A stretch of DNA of 64,000 nt, from contig OX422189.1 in the NCBI GenBank assembly GCA_949130485.1, positions 684,220-748,219 of the forward strand. Reading direction: 5' to 3'. This DNA is from Agelas oroides. Taxonomy: Eukaryota; Porifera; Demospongiae; Agelasida; Agelasidae. A program made the position numbers and the translations under genes. Each line of letters starts with the position of its first letter. Position 1 is the stretch's first letter. Positions 14,701-22,837 of the stretch are shown piece by piece. Under the pieces are notes generated by a model, which saw only the letters and a program-made list of their open reading frames with translations, had not been told where the DNA came from and made no database searches.

Positions 14701-16997
14701 AAATGCAGATCAATGTACTCAGTTGTAATCTTATCTCCACATGCACGCTGCTCTTTTAGCAATCATGTTTGCTGTGCCCCACGAGCAAATATTGTGCAAC
14801 TACTGTCCCCCAGGGGTGCATTGAAAAGTAAATAACCCCCTCCCCCTTTCGCCCAGTGTACATTCAGGTGATGAACTTACCAAACACTGACAGGAAGGTG
14901 ACAAGAGATACCCCACCCACAGTCACCAGGTTCCTCAAATCAGAGAGAGTGTCCACAAGTGGAATGCTTCCCATTGACCAATCAAAACACAGACGAGAGG
15001 GGCAGAATAGTAGCCAGAGGTTAACAGCACAGAGATAGGAGTATGTCAGGAAACGGGTTAGGAGATGTGGTGAGAAAGAAGCAGGGTTGTCAGAGTCAAC
15101 AAATGATGGGGAACCTCTCCCAATGATGAAAATACGAAGGAAGAGAATTGTTGCCGTACAAAACACCAGTGTGAGTGTGCGTTTCATAAGTGATTGCACC
15201 CAAGTAGGGAGTTGCCTGTGGAGAAAGTGAAAATGGTTGAAATAGAGACCTAGGTAGACATCATACAACAGAGCTATAGCTCACTTTTGCTTACTGTCCA
15301 GTTTTCCTCTATACATCAGTGAAATATGCCTGAGAGAAGCTATGATACTGCTGAAGTTGATTCTGCAGACTATTAACCAATCATACACAAAACATACACC
15401 AAGTGATACAATGCCTTGCTCCTTGCACAGCATGGAAACAACTGCTAAAAATATGGTTAAAATAAACCAGGGTAGAGAAAGAATTTTGTTTCTTCCATAT
15501 TCGTAATGATGGTGGTGTTCTTTAGAGCGGACACTGCTTGTATCGTTAGTAGTAAGTGATTTTTGGTATGCCAGGAGAGAGAGAAGGAAGAAAACAGCTG
15601 CAAGAATCTCAGTTCGACCAACAATGTTAGTAACCTGTGTGTAGAATGAAGAATGTGCATGGTATTAAAACTGGGTACCTGTATTCTCATCCCCAGTCTA
15701 CCCCAGCCATCCTCATCTCCAACTAATCTTAGAGGGTGAGGCTCAAGCTATTAATCACAGTACTTTGATATCACTCTCTCCTTCTCAAGCAAGGTCTTTT
15801 ATAGAGAGCATCTTATGGGTTATTAATAAATTTGTGCAATAGAATTGTCTCAAGACATTTGATTCCTGTGAGCAATCTACTTCCCAGATAACCAAGCATT
15901 GAAGTCTGCTTGTTTTCTTGTGTTAGAGACACTGATCGTGAGTGCAGAGTGCCTTTGCACACACCAAATACACTCTTACTTCTAGATAGCATCTAGAACC
16001 AATAGTGAGAGGGAACTGCAGTGGAATCCCTCAATTCTGAACACTTCTGTGACAAAAAGGTGCCCTGAATTCAAAACTGTCCTCATTTCAGTGGTTAATT
16101 TAGAATATAGAGTTTCCACTGTACCCTATATGGCAACAGCTTTGATATATTTTAAGAGACTAGCTGGATGTCTTCTTGCCATGGCTAAAGCTCTGCCCAG
16201 AAAAGCTCCAACTAAGCTGAAGCTGTGATCACACTGTGATAACTAGACTAAAGCAGCTACAGATGTATAGCCTTGTTCCCAAACTGGCCTGGAAACGAGG
16301 CTACTACAGATGCACTTGGGCAGGCATCTTGTGATGGCTTTTTGTTTCCCTTTGAGAATAAAAATAAAAGAAAACACTGTACATAAGAAAAACATACTGC
16401 TTCTGTGTGTATGGGATGTGCCACAAACAAAAGAGTTGCAGCAACAGCAGTCCACATCGTTACCCCCACTTTCAAACAAAACTGCATGAATAGAACTGAA
16501 ACCAGGGCATGTGCTGCAATGTTGACCACATGGAATCCAGGGGCCCACATTCCATGCAGAATTCGGTTCAGTCTGAAACTGAGGATGGTGAGGGGCCGGT
16601 AAGATTTGTGGGATTCTGGATCAGAGAGAGAAAGCCCCCAGAAGTCATTGGAGAAGACAGAGGAAAGAGGGGTATCAGTTCTAGCCATGAGAGGAAAGAA
16701 AGGGAACAGAGTGAATCAGAATTTGACAACATATAATGTGATTGAACAACTAAAAAACATAATAGCAAATACCAAACTGACATAAAAACGCAGAGATCAC
16801 CGCTGCAACTTTTACTTACCACCACATTCCTAGAAGCTCTATGCATGCACAATTATATGCTGAACCCCTGACCTCACGTCCATGTTATTTTCAATGGCTT
16901 CATGATCGTCGAACACGAATTCGCCGGGGATGCTGTTCGCATAGAGCGCGACCGCAAGGCCGGCCACTAGCAGTGAGGAGACAATCTTTGGACTCAT
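1476..16997 (-). CDS. TMTC: TMTC-family O-mannosyltransferase (transmembrane and TPR protein), 3' end off window
   Basis: Exons on the minus strand, 5' to 3': 16997-16873, 16680-16398, 15634-15285, 15215-14881, 14481-14108, 13686-13495, 6106-6007, 1699-1476; phases close to 661 codons and end in phase 0, so more exons lie left of the window. The N-terminus is a hydrophobic segment followed by a luminal FVFDDHEAI acidic motif. Then come HPIHTEAV (end of exon 2), [16 protein letters not shown] and CKEQGI (exon 3), a DUF1736-like stretch with SDNPASFS (exon 4), and [19 protein letters not shown] (exon 5). TPR repeats follow in exons 6-8, for example [28 protein letters not shown] and [12 protein letters not shown]. 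Family knowledge: TMTC1-4 are ER GT-C-fold enzymes that O-mannosylate cadherins from dolichol-P-mannose. Paralogue (1-4) not assigned. The start is the first ATG before the signal-anchor. Exon 5 carries a Ser/His/Lys-rich loop before the conserved membrane block. Confidence 0.9.
1886..2045. mobile_element. Foldback element, diverged copy
   Basis: GGTTACCTAGGCAACAT pairs with GATGTTGCCAAGGTAATGGGTTAC. It is followed by ACACCAATGTGTAAA and CCCCCAGGGAAGGACATAAC, the same modules as the element at 6366-6552. Confidence 0.55.
2630..2717. repeat. (GT)n microsatellite
   Basis: About 44 GT units with one TC interruption. Confidence 0.95.
3311..3660. repeat. 44-bp AT-rich minisatellite
   Basis: A 44-bp unit containing TTATACATTGTATACTGTAAAT and GTTCTACATGTG is repeated about five times. 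It is followed by shortened units of the form GTGTAGTTGTTATACATT. Confidence 0.9.
4121..4203. repeat. 21-bp tandem repeat
   Basis: Four units of TGGTAAACTATTGATCAATCT, each with the palindrome TTGATCAA. Confidence 0.85.
4349..4461. mobile_element. 113-nt foldback hairpin
   Basis: The arm TTTACTGTGGAACTTGGGAT pairs with ATCCCAAATACCACAGTAAA. The inner parts ATTAATAGCAC, GTAATGC and ATAGCAT also pair with the right side. The apex is TCGGCTTCGCCTC. Nearly the whole element folds on itself. Confidence 0.75.
5200..5340. repeat. Pyrimidine-rich low-complexity tract
   Basis: C/T-rich with (TC)n at 5303-5321. No coding sense. Confidence 0.6.
6366..6552. mobile_element. Double-palindrome foldback element
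   Basis: The first palindrome is AACCCATTACCCAGGCAACAT paired with ATGTTGCCTAGGTAACAGGTT (to 6441). The second is TAATAGTTATATCCCTCCC paired with GGGAGGGATATAACTATTA (6446-6552), with apex GTGTCGGCTACGCCCCGACAC. Related copies lie at 1886 and 9361. Confidence 0.7.
6553..7517. other. TMTC intron 6, no feature recognised
   Basis: Unique sequence. Small open frames at 7031-7228 and 7234-7437 resemble no family I know and lack supporting splice context. Confidence 0.4.
7520..7759. mobile_element. TA-flanked MITE
   Basis: The terminal inverted repeat TCACTGTTATGCCCCACCCT pairs with AGGGTAGGGCATAACAGTGA. TA lies on each side (7518-7519, 7760-7761), as for Tc1/mariner-type insertion. 240 bp, no coding capacity. 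Confidence 0.65.
8115..8276. repeat. About 21-bp tandem repeat
   Basis: Seven variants of ACTATATTTGTGTACAGTAT in a row. Confidence 0.85.
8488..8662. repeat. About 22-bp tandem repeat
   Basis: Units of GGTTACCAACCGTGGGTATGA repeated seven to eight times. Copies abut without spacers, so this is not a CRISPR array. Confidence 0.9.
9361..9590. mobile_element. Foldback element, copy with G-run
   Basis: It begins AATAGTTATATCCCTTGGGG and carries AACTCATCACCTAGGCAACA paired with GTTGCCTAGGTAACAAGTTA, the same modules as the element at 6366-6552. Confidence 0.55.
9591..11227. other. TMTC intron 6, no gene recognised
   Basis: Mostly unique sequence. Short inverted pairs such as GTCACCATGGTAACATG (10431) are present. 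No exon with a TPR pattern was found here; exons 6 and 7 join directly in frame. Confidence 0.4.
11237..11675. mobile_element. Mutator-like MITE, 439 bp
   Basis: Terminal inverted repeats of about 100 bp start TAGCCTCGTTCCCAGGCCC and end GGGCCTGGGAACAAGGCTA. The exact 9-bp duplication GTCATCTAG lies at 11228-11236 and 11676-11684. A CACGTGAGTGACGTCAC motif sits at the inner edge of each arm. Confidence 0.85.
12480..13435. repeat. GC-rich minisatellite (about 42 bp) with an inverted block
   Basis: The unit contains GGTGAGCCCCACCCCC, GGTACAAATGCAATCCTAGTA and AGCTGG. Units from about 12624 to 12775 run in the opposite orientation (GGGGTGGGGCTCACCAGCTA), flanked by forward units on both sides. 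Lies in TMTC intron 6, 60 bp beyond the exon 6 donor. Confidence 0.85.
13446..13494. repeat. (CA)n microsatellite forming the TMTC intron 6 donor
   Basis: CA repeat with a few CG variants. Read on the minus strand, exon 6 ends CAG and the intron begins GTGTGTGTG directly in the repeat. Confidence 0.9.
13800..14066. repeat. Degenerate 30-bp repeat in TMTC intron 5
   Basis: Variants of CACTGATGACATCATTGTAGATCATGTGA recur about seven times. Confidence 0.75.
14516..14640. repeat. (GGGGA)n microsatellite
   Basis: Twenty-five nearly perfect GGGGA units in TMTC intron 4, about 35 bp upstream of exon 5. On the minus strand this is a C/T tract and may serve as the polypyrimidine tract. Confidence 0.95.
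15635..16397. other. TMTC intron 2, one minimal MITE
   Basis: Apart from the 38-bp element at 16266-16303 and a dispersed repeat tail near 16020-16125 (AACACTTCTGTGACAAAAAG type), no feature is seen. Confidence 0.4.
16266..16303. mobile_element. Ultra-short 38-bp Mutator-like MITE
   Basis: Both ends of the TAGCCTCGTTCCCAGG family (TAGCCTTGTTCCC and GGAAACGAGGCTA) almost abut. They are flanked by the exact 9-bp repeat CTACAGATG (16257-16265 and 16304-16312). Confidence 0.65.
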
Positions 16998-17197
16998 GGC
17001 AATCCCTTAAAAATAGCATTTAACACCCATTGATGCATATTCATATGTTGTTGAACTGCAGTTTGCAGCCGTCACGCCCCTCTCCACCGCACCATACCGT
17101 TCGTGCGTACACGCGCACGCAGGCACATGTATGCGGGCGCGGCGCGGCCGGCCGGCCGCAACGAAAACTCTCACGTGATTGCTTCACTCGCCGCGCC
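16998..17197. promoter_or_regulatory. Shared divergent promoter of TMTC and MPDU1
   Basis: Only 200 bp separate the two opposed start codons. The MPDU1 half is strongly GC- and CpG-rich (GCGGGCGCGGCGCGGCC around 17132) in otherwise CpG-poor surroundings, with a CACGTG E-box at 17172. No TATA box is seen close to either start. Bidirectional promoter use is inferred from spacing and composition, not shown directly. Confidence 0.7.
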
Positions 17198-20100
17198 ATG
17201 GAGACTTTCAAACCATTCCTGGGGTATTTCTTCCCTGGAAAGTGCTACCAAAGAGTGTTGGTGGAACTGAACTTCCTGGATGGTGTGGCCAGAACACACA
17301 TTTATTTTTGCAATTGTATTTTAGTTGTCGTTTTTAATCATGTAGCTACCCTTGTCTTTGCATTTTCATGTTTGTTTTCTCCCTCTTTCTAGTGCCATGT
17401 TTGAAGCTCCTAAACAGCAGAATACTCAGCTCTATGGTACTGTTGGGTGCATTAATAGGTGAGGAGGTCACTCTATCTCTCACTGATCCTTTTCGTTCTT
17501 CTCCCTCTTATTTACTTCTCCCTATTTTTTTGCTCCCTCCCGCCTCTTCCTTGTTATTCTCTTCCTTCTCCTTTGCCCCCTTCTCCATTCATTTCTCCTT
17601 CCCCCCCCCCTCCTCTCCTTCCTATCTCTTCATTCTTCTATTCTTTGCCCCCCACTCCTCTCTCCTCTTCTTCCTTCTCTTTCTTCTTCTTCTCCTCCAC
17701 CCGTTCCTCTTTCCTCCTCCTCTTAGTCAAAGTTCCTCAGATTGTCAAGATCGTGAGTGCCAGCTCAGTTGAAAACCTTAGCTACCTTGCCAACTTTCTT
17801 GAGCTAGCTGCTGTCACTTTCACGTCCACTTATAGCTATGCCAAAGGGTTTCCATTCAGGTAGGTAGGACTCAGAGGAGGTTGGAAGCTAGTAATTAGTG
17901 ATGCACGTGGGATAGCAATTAGTGCTACATGATGACATAATCATAGGGCTGCCATTGAGGCCCATAGTGAAATGTGAAATTGATTTACACTATGGCGCCC
18001 TCACTTGCTCAGTAGATACTGCCATGTGAAAGCTATATTGCCCGCTATGGCATTTGATGATGGGCAGAGTAGTCTGAGGGGTTCCCAAAGGAACTGCTCG
18101 AATGCTTCACTTATAACGAAGGTTGTAAGTGGGCGATCTAGAGCTCACCTGGCGGTGTCCACTGAGCAACTTTTGTTCCAAACAAGCGAGGGCGCCGTTG
18201 TGTAATCGATTTCACATTTCACTATGGGCCTCAATGGCAGCCCATATGATTATGTCATTATGTAGCACTAATTGCTATCCTGCATGCATCACTAATTACT
18301 AGCTTCCAACCTCCTCTGAGTCCGTAGGACTCAACTGCTCAGCAAAGCCTCTATAAGTAGGAGTTGAGTTATACTTACAGTCTAACTAGACATATTCAGT
18401 AGATCCCTTACCCTGTGTGTGTGTGTATAACAATTAACTAAGTATATTCAAGAGCGCATAAGAACAGGTGGCTAGAGGAAGAGCGTGTAACTCCAATAGA
18501 AGCCCTCTTTCCAGTTTGGATGACTTTTGGAGGAACTTGTACTTGTGGGAGTTGACCTGGGTCGTGGTTTTGTTTGGGAGGAGGTTTGATATCTCAATGT
18601 TTGATGATGGCCCCACTTGGAATAGGGCGTCTAGGGCGTTGAGGTGGTATTAGCTTTGGTTGTGACGAAAATATTCACATCCCTTGGGTAGTTAGACTGA
18701 ATTTGTTTCAGTATGCTATAAGAAAGTTCAAGTTGCAAACCAAGGTTGAACCATTTTGCTGATCGAGCCATAGGATCCTTGCATTTCTTTTCCTTCTCTT
18801 GCTGTCCTGGAGGACGCTCTGCATGATGAACAAGTGTTCGAAGCACCCTTCAAAGGGGAGGAAGTCAACATATTCCTGCTGTTATTGTTGATCATCGAGA
18901 GGCAACCGCACTTGGCTGGATTGAAGTGGAGGCCTGCCCACTGGGAGTCATAGATCTTCAGCATCTTCTCAATTTCTTCTTTGTTTTTTCCTATTACGCA
19001 GACGTCGTCAGCATAGGCCAGGATGTTCACTTTAGTTCCGTTACTGAACTTGTATCCACCTTTCATCTTCTCCACGTGTAGTTGAGGAATCATATCTGCA
19101 GCCTTCAGGATCTCTTCCTGTGATAATTATATAGATCATTAGCATAGGCTAAGACTTTGGTTTTTATCTGGGCTGAGGGGACATCCTTGCTTAATCAATC
19201 GACAATGAGGGCCTCTCCTGTTTGTCGATTGATGATGGTCAAATCTGGTCTGAGGTCGCCGGGAGAATCTCTAAGTTTTTGTTCCACGAATTTCTCACCA
19301 ACCTCAGATGGGACCGCCTTCACCAGTCGTTTTAGAATGCTGTTATGCCGAGCTCGCATCAAACCTGTGTTCGGGGTACAGGCATTCAGGACATGACCCA
19401 ACGTCTCTGGCTGAGAGTGACACTTTGGACAAGTGACGTCAATGTGGGTTTTTCCGGCTCTTCTTGCCACTGATTTTGTGGGTAGTAGGTTCAGACGGGC
19501 TTTAATGGCGAATCTGTATTCTGCAAATGATGTGAAGGCACCTGACTGAAGCCAGTGGCTACTTGCTGGGTTCTTAGAAACAAGTGTGAAAGCTCTGCCC
19601 TGATCTTTCGCCGAAAGGAGCTAGTTTAACCTTCTTTTGGCCTTAGCTTCTGCCAGTATCTTCCGAACTGATTGACGCTGGTGCGCTTTGGCTTTGGCCG
19701 TGGAGGTTGGACCAGTTAAACTGACTTCGGCTCCGTCCAATGAGATGGTACATGCTAGGTGAGACAGTGACTTTCGCACCACAGACCACAGGCTTCTAAC
19801 ATCACCTTTGGAGCTCTCCTGTGGAGCTGGTGGAGTATTCAGAAAAGTAGCAACGTCTTGGGCTGACACTTCAAACTTTTTGTGTCCTCTTTCTCACCAC
19901 TGCTGTAAGTTGGGACCAGGCAATGTCCTGGACTATTTTGTCTGGACTAGAAAGACATCGTAGGGAGCGTACAATCCTGGATGTGTCAAGATTGTCTTCC
20001 AGGGAATGGAGGCCGAGGCCACCGTGATACTTTGCAGTGTGGAAAAAGGCACTGGTTGTTCTTGTGGGTAATCTGAGGGCTCTCTTAGCCAGTCGTCTGA

Positions 20101-21815
20101 TCTTTGCATCCACTTTCATAGCCCACGATTGGTCCAATGTGGCAGCATTGAGGTGATAGTTTGCCTTTGTGATAACAAAGCTGTTGACTGCCTCAATCTT
20201 TTGCCAATCACTAAGAGGGGAGTCAAGGATCTTTCCTGCTGCCACCAACATCTCTTCTTCCAATCCGTCAATTATCCCCTTCCTTGCTCTGCCAATATTG
20301 ACTCCCAGATATTTATAGGAGTCCTCCCATTTCAATGCCGGGATGCAGAGGTCTGGATCTAGGACTGGGCTGAAAGGTTCCACATAGACTCTCTTTGAAT
20401 TATTGATCATGGATAGAGACCCACATTTCTGCGGGTTCAGTGACATACCAGCCCACTGAAGGAAGAGGTTGATTTTATCCAATTTTCTTTGGATGTCCTC
20501 CTTTGTCTGGCCAAAAATGCAAAGGTCGTCAGCACCTTTACACAAGATCCGTTCTGGAAACTGTAGCCTCCTTCTTCTTTCTCAAGTTCTGGAAGGACTC
20601 CCTCCAGCACCAGATTGAAAAGGAGGGGGCTGAGTGGGCAGCCCTGCTTGATGCCTTGCATGACGGGAATGTCACTTGTGAAGCCTTCTTTGCAGCGGAT
20701 CCTCTGGGAGGAATTAACATATATTTCTTTGCAAATGGCGACAAAGTGGGAGGGGACATTTAGACGTTCCAACATTCGCCACATGGTCACGTGGGGGACT
20801 GAACCGAAAGCATTTTTGAGGTCAAGCCAGAATTTGTTAATCATATTCTGGAAGTCATTCTTTGATGTCAAACACTCACACAGAGAAACCCTTTTTGTGC
20901 GCTGGACATCACATAAGTCATCCATGAGGCCAACCTTTCAGCCAGAATTGCTGTGTAGACTTTATAGATAGTGAACTGCAGGGATATAGGTTTCCAGTTG
21001 TTTGGTATGCTCAGGTATTAAAATAACTTTCTGTGTTCGTTTTGGCACATGATGGCATGTAAGAGTAATCCACAAAGAAAGGAGCATCACTTTGTTGTAT
21101 TGTACTTCATTTTTTTTCATTCAGCACGTGGGGAGAGAGTTTCTTCATTGCTATACAACTGGTTATCCTCTTGGGCTTGATGTTCCACTACAATCAGCAC
21201 ATGATGTACATGGCTGCCTTTGCTCCCATCTATGGTGTGGTTGTGTGGTGCCTCATCTCTGGTCTTGCCTCCATGGAGCTCCTTGCTGCTCTGCAAGCCT
21301 CTGTGATCTTTCTAATGCTGGGTAGCAGGGTGAGGAGGCATGCATACACTAGATCAGTATCTCCTTGCTGCTCTGCAAGCCTCTGTGATCTTTCTAATGC
21401 TGGGTAGCAGGGTGAGGAGGCATGCATACACTAGATCAGTATAATTATGAGCTGGTGTGTGAGTGTTGTGGGCTTATGGAAAGTAGAGAACTGTGTGTTG
21501 TGTTATTGCTAGGAGGGCATGTAGTTACCAGTTATAAATCTCATCTCCCCTTCCCTTCCTTTTCATGTATAGCTCTTCCAAGTTGTCACAACCTTCATGA
21601 ACAAGACAACAGGCCAGCTTTCCTTCATCACTGCCTTCCTGAACTGGGGAGGCACGGCTGCCAGGATTTTCACAACAGTACAAGAGACAGAAGATCCCAT
21701 CCTTCTTCTCATGTACTTATCCAGCTTCACAATGAACTTCATCATCCTCATACAGTTTGCGATATACTGGAATGTACCAGTGTCAGAGAAGGACAAACGG
21801 AAGAAAACATCCTAG
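17198..21815 (+). CDS. MPDU1: Mannose-P-dolichol utilization defect 1 protein (PQ-loop family)
   Basis: Five exons: 17198-17282, 17393-17458, 17727-17859, 21125-21329, 21573-21815 (TAG). They give 243 residues; the human protein has about 247. Diagnostic stretches are FFPGKCYQRVL near the N-terminus, VPCLKLL, the PQ motif in VKVPQIVKIVSA (P54-Q55), ELAAVTFTSTYSYAKGFPF, STWGESFF, and the second repeat TGQLSFITAFLNWGGTAARIFT followed by VQETEDP. Family knowledge: a multi-pass ER membrane protein needed for use of dolichol-P-mannose and dolichol-P-glucose in N-glycosylation, GPI synthesis and O- or C-mannosylation. It ends in a basic KDKRKKTS tail. Intron 3 (3.3 kb) holds a hAT-like MITE and R2-like debris. 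The donor end of exon 4 is duplicated in tandem (see 21279-21442). Confidence 0.93.
17480..17720. repeat. Pyrimidine-rich MPDU1 intron 2
   Basis: C/T-rich low-complexity DNA filling intron 2 and serving as the polypyrimidine tract of exon 3. Confidence 0.7.
17872..18323. mobile_element. hAT-like MITE in MPDU1 intron 3
   Basis: Long terminal inverted repeats of about 125 bp begin CAGAGGAGGTTGG and end in the complement. They are flanked by the exact 8-bp duplication GTAGGACT (17864-17871 and 18324-18331). An 8-bp duplication and CAGAGG ends fit the hAT superfamily. The element starts 12 bp after the exon 3 donor. No transposase is encoded. The same family recurs at 63697-63952. Confidence 0.75.
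18451..18516. mobile_element. Solo end of the CAAGAGCGC MITE
   Basis: CAAGAGCGCATAAGAAC followed by a GGTGGCTAGAG stretch matches the left end of the complete element at 33420-33654. No matching right end is seen before the retrotransposon debris. Confidence 0.5.
18728..19195 (-). pseudogene. R2/NeSL-like reverse transcriptase fragment (second copy)
   Basis: A truncated reverse transcriptase fragment. On the minus strand it reads IKQGCPLSP near 19190, then, after a gap, LAYADDVCVIG (catalytic YADD box) and NPAKCGCLSMINN. Each block matches the upstream copy at 19196-20970 (IKQGCPLSP, ADDLCIFG, NPQKCGSLSMINN). It is fused directly after the end of that copy's endonuclease region and decays beyond about 18870. 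Not expressed as an intact enzyme. Confidence 0.7.
19196..20970 (-). pseudogene. R2/NeSL-like non-LTR retrotransposon, RT plus restriction-like endonuclease, broken
   Basis: Reading on the minus strand: RT domain (FWLDLKNAFGSVPHVTMW, QGIKQGCPLSPLLFNL, ADDLCIFGQ, KYLGVNIG); thumb-like region with SDWQKIEAVNSFVITK; then a CCHC knuckle CPKCHSQPETLGHVLNAC (C-X2-C-X7-H-X4-C); then RPDLTIINRQTGEALIVD, which fits the PD...D core of a restriction-like endonuclease. This order (RT, CCHC, endonuclease at the C-terminus) is typical of the R2/NeSL/CRE group. Frame breaks before the ADD box (about 20530) and near 19870 and 19621 disable it. It lies antisense within MPDU1 intron 3. Confidence 0.85.
21279..21442 (+). 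repeat. Exact 82-bp tandem duplication covering the MPDU1 exon 4 donor
   Basis: Positions 21279-21360 and 21361-21442 appear identical. Each holds the last 51 bp of exon 4 (coding LLAALQASVIFLMLGSR) plus a GTGAGG donor and 31 bp of intron. The unit is not a multiple of three, so use of the second donor would frameshift. Confidence 0.9.
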
Positions 21816-21847
21816 GCTTGATTGTTGTGTTAGGATGATACAAGCAG

Positions 21848-21853
21848 AATAAA
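21848..21853 (+). terminator. Polyadenylation signal of MPDU1
   Basis: AATAAA lies 33 bp after the MPDU1 stop codon, in an A/T-rich stretch. It is the only canonical hexamer close to the stop. Confidence 0.6.
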
Positions 21854-22365
21854 AAAATATAAAATAATACTAGGTTTTTATTTATGGAAAAAATAGTTCA
21901 TGGTGATGTACAGAACTGTATGTGTGACTGCCTGTGGGTACACTAATTAACTACACTTTTAACTCTTGTTGATGAACTTCAATTGACTGCAGCTGGTGGC
22001 AGGTGTGGGAGAGAGCTACTGGAGTATATTGTACAATGTCATGTATGTAGTGGAATTGACCACAGAAGCTGGCTTGGGTATTTTAAGATGAAGGTTTTGA
22101 AGGCTAGGTTGATATTGCAGCAAATCAAAGAAGGATTGGGACTGGGTTTGTATTTGTATTATTATGTATCCATGTGGTAGTAACTGGGTGCTAGCCATGA
22201 AGTATCGGCTACATGATCAATGGAGAGGACAAAAAGACTATATGTAAGCACCCATAGTTGTAAGAAATGGTAACTAATGGCAAAAAATCTACCTACCATT
22301 TTCAGTTTAACTGATAATTAGCTGATCATGCGAGGCATTTCACACTTCAGAAGTACCTACTTGTG

Positions 22366-22374
22366 TCTGCCTTT
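22366..22374 (-). terminator. snRNA 3' box of the U2 gene
   Basis: On the minus strand AAAGGCAGA matches the AAARNNAGA core of the 3' box that directs 3' processing of Pol II snRNAs. It lies about 25 nt beyond the likely RNA end. Confidence 0.5.
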
Positions 22375-22399
22375 ACTTCGTAATAAGTTCCCCCAAGGG

Positions 22400-22586
22400 G
22401 GATGGGCCGCACCTAGAGGTACTGCAATACTAGGGCAACCCGTGGGGCGGGCGAAGCAAGCTTCTATCCACGTCCCGAAGTACAAAAATTGAAGTAATAG
22501 CAAGGGGACAGTGTCCCCATACGAGCTATTACACTCGTAAGAACAGTTATTTCTACTTGATCTTAGCCAAGAGGCCGAGAAGCGAT
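22400..22586 (-). ncRNA. U2: U2 spliceosomal snRNA with unusual branch-point recognition segment
   Basis: The 5' end ATCGCTTCTCGGCC and GGCTAAGATCAAGT match U2 (U6-pairing and stem I regions). Stem IIa has a TGTAATAG loop, and a perfect 8-bp stem IIc can form (GTAATAGC with GCTATTAC). Stem IIb is GGGGACACTGTCCCC. An Sm site (AATTTTTG) follows, then stem III with GAAGCTTGCTTC and stem IV with AGTATTGCAGTACCT. Length about 187 nt, close to the usual 187-191. The odd point is the near-invariant GUAGUA that pairs with the intron branch site: after CAAGU the sequence reads AGAAAUAACUG. A TATA box and 3' box suggest a transcribed gene. 3' end approximate. Confidence 0.9.
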
Positions 22587-22609
22587 ACCCTAACCTTCTG
22601 AGCTGCTGC

Positions 22610-22616
22610 TTTTATA
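22610..22616 (-). promoter_or_regulatory. TATA box of the U2 gene
   Basis: TATAAAA on the minus strand sits at -30 to -24 relative to the U2 5' end. Vertebrate U2 genes lack a TATA box, so this promoter form is lineage-specific. I could not identify a PSE without related genes to compare. Confidence 0.6.
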
Positions 22617-22837
22617 CCCACAAGCTGTGCGTTTCACTTATGGGTTTTGTGTCGGTTGCATTTACCGAGATTCATTGCGCGGTATGAAGTGATAATGAGA
22701 TTCATTGCTCATGACATCATACATAATGAAATTTATCACTATGTAATTAGTGTTTTGGACAGACTGCTTTCCAAAATATCTTTGCCAAGTATTGTCTCAC
22801 AGGGTCCATGTTTGTTTTCACAGGTATGCAGTGAAGC

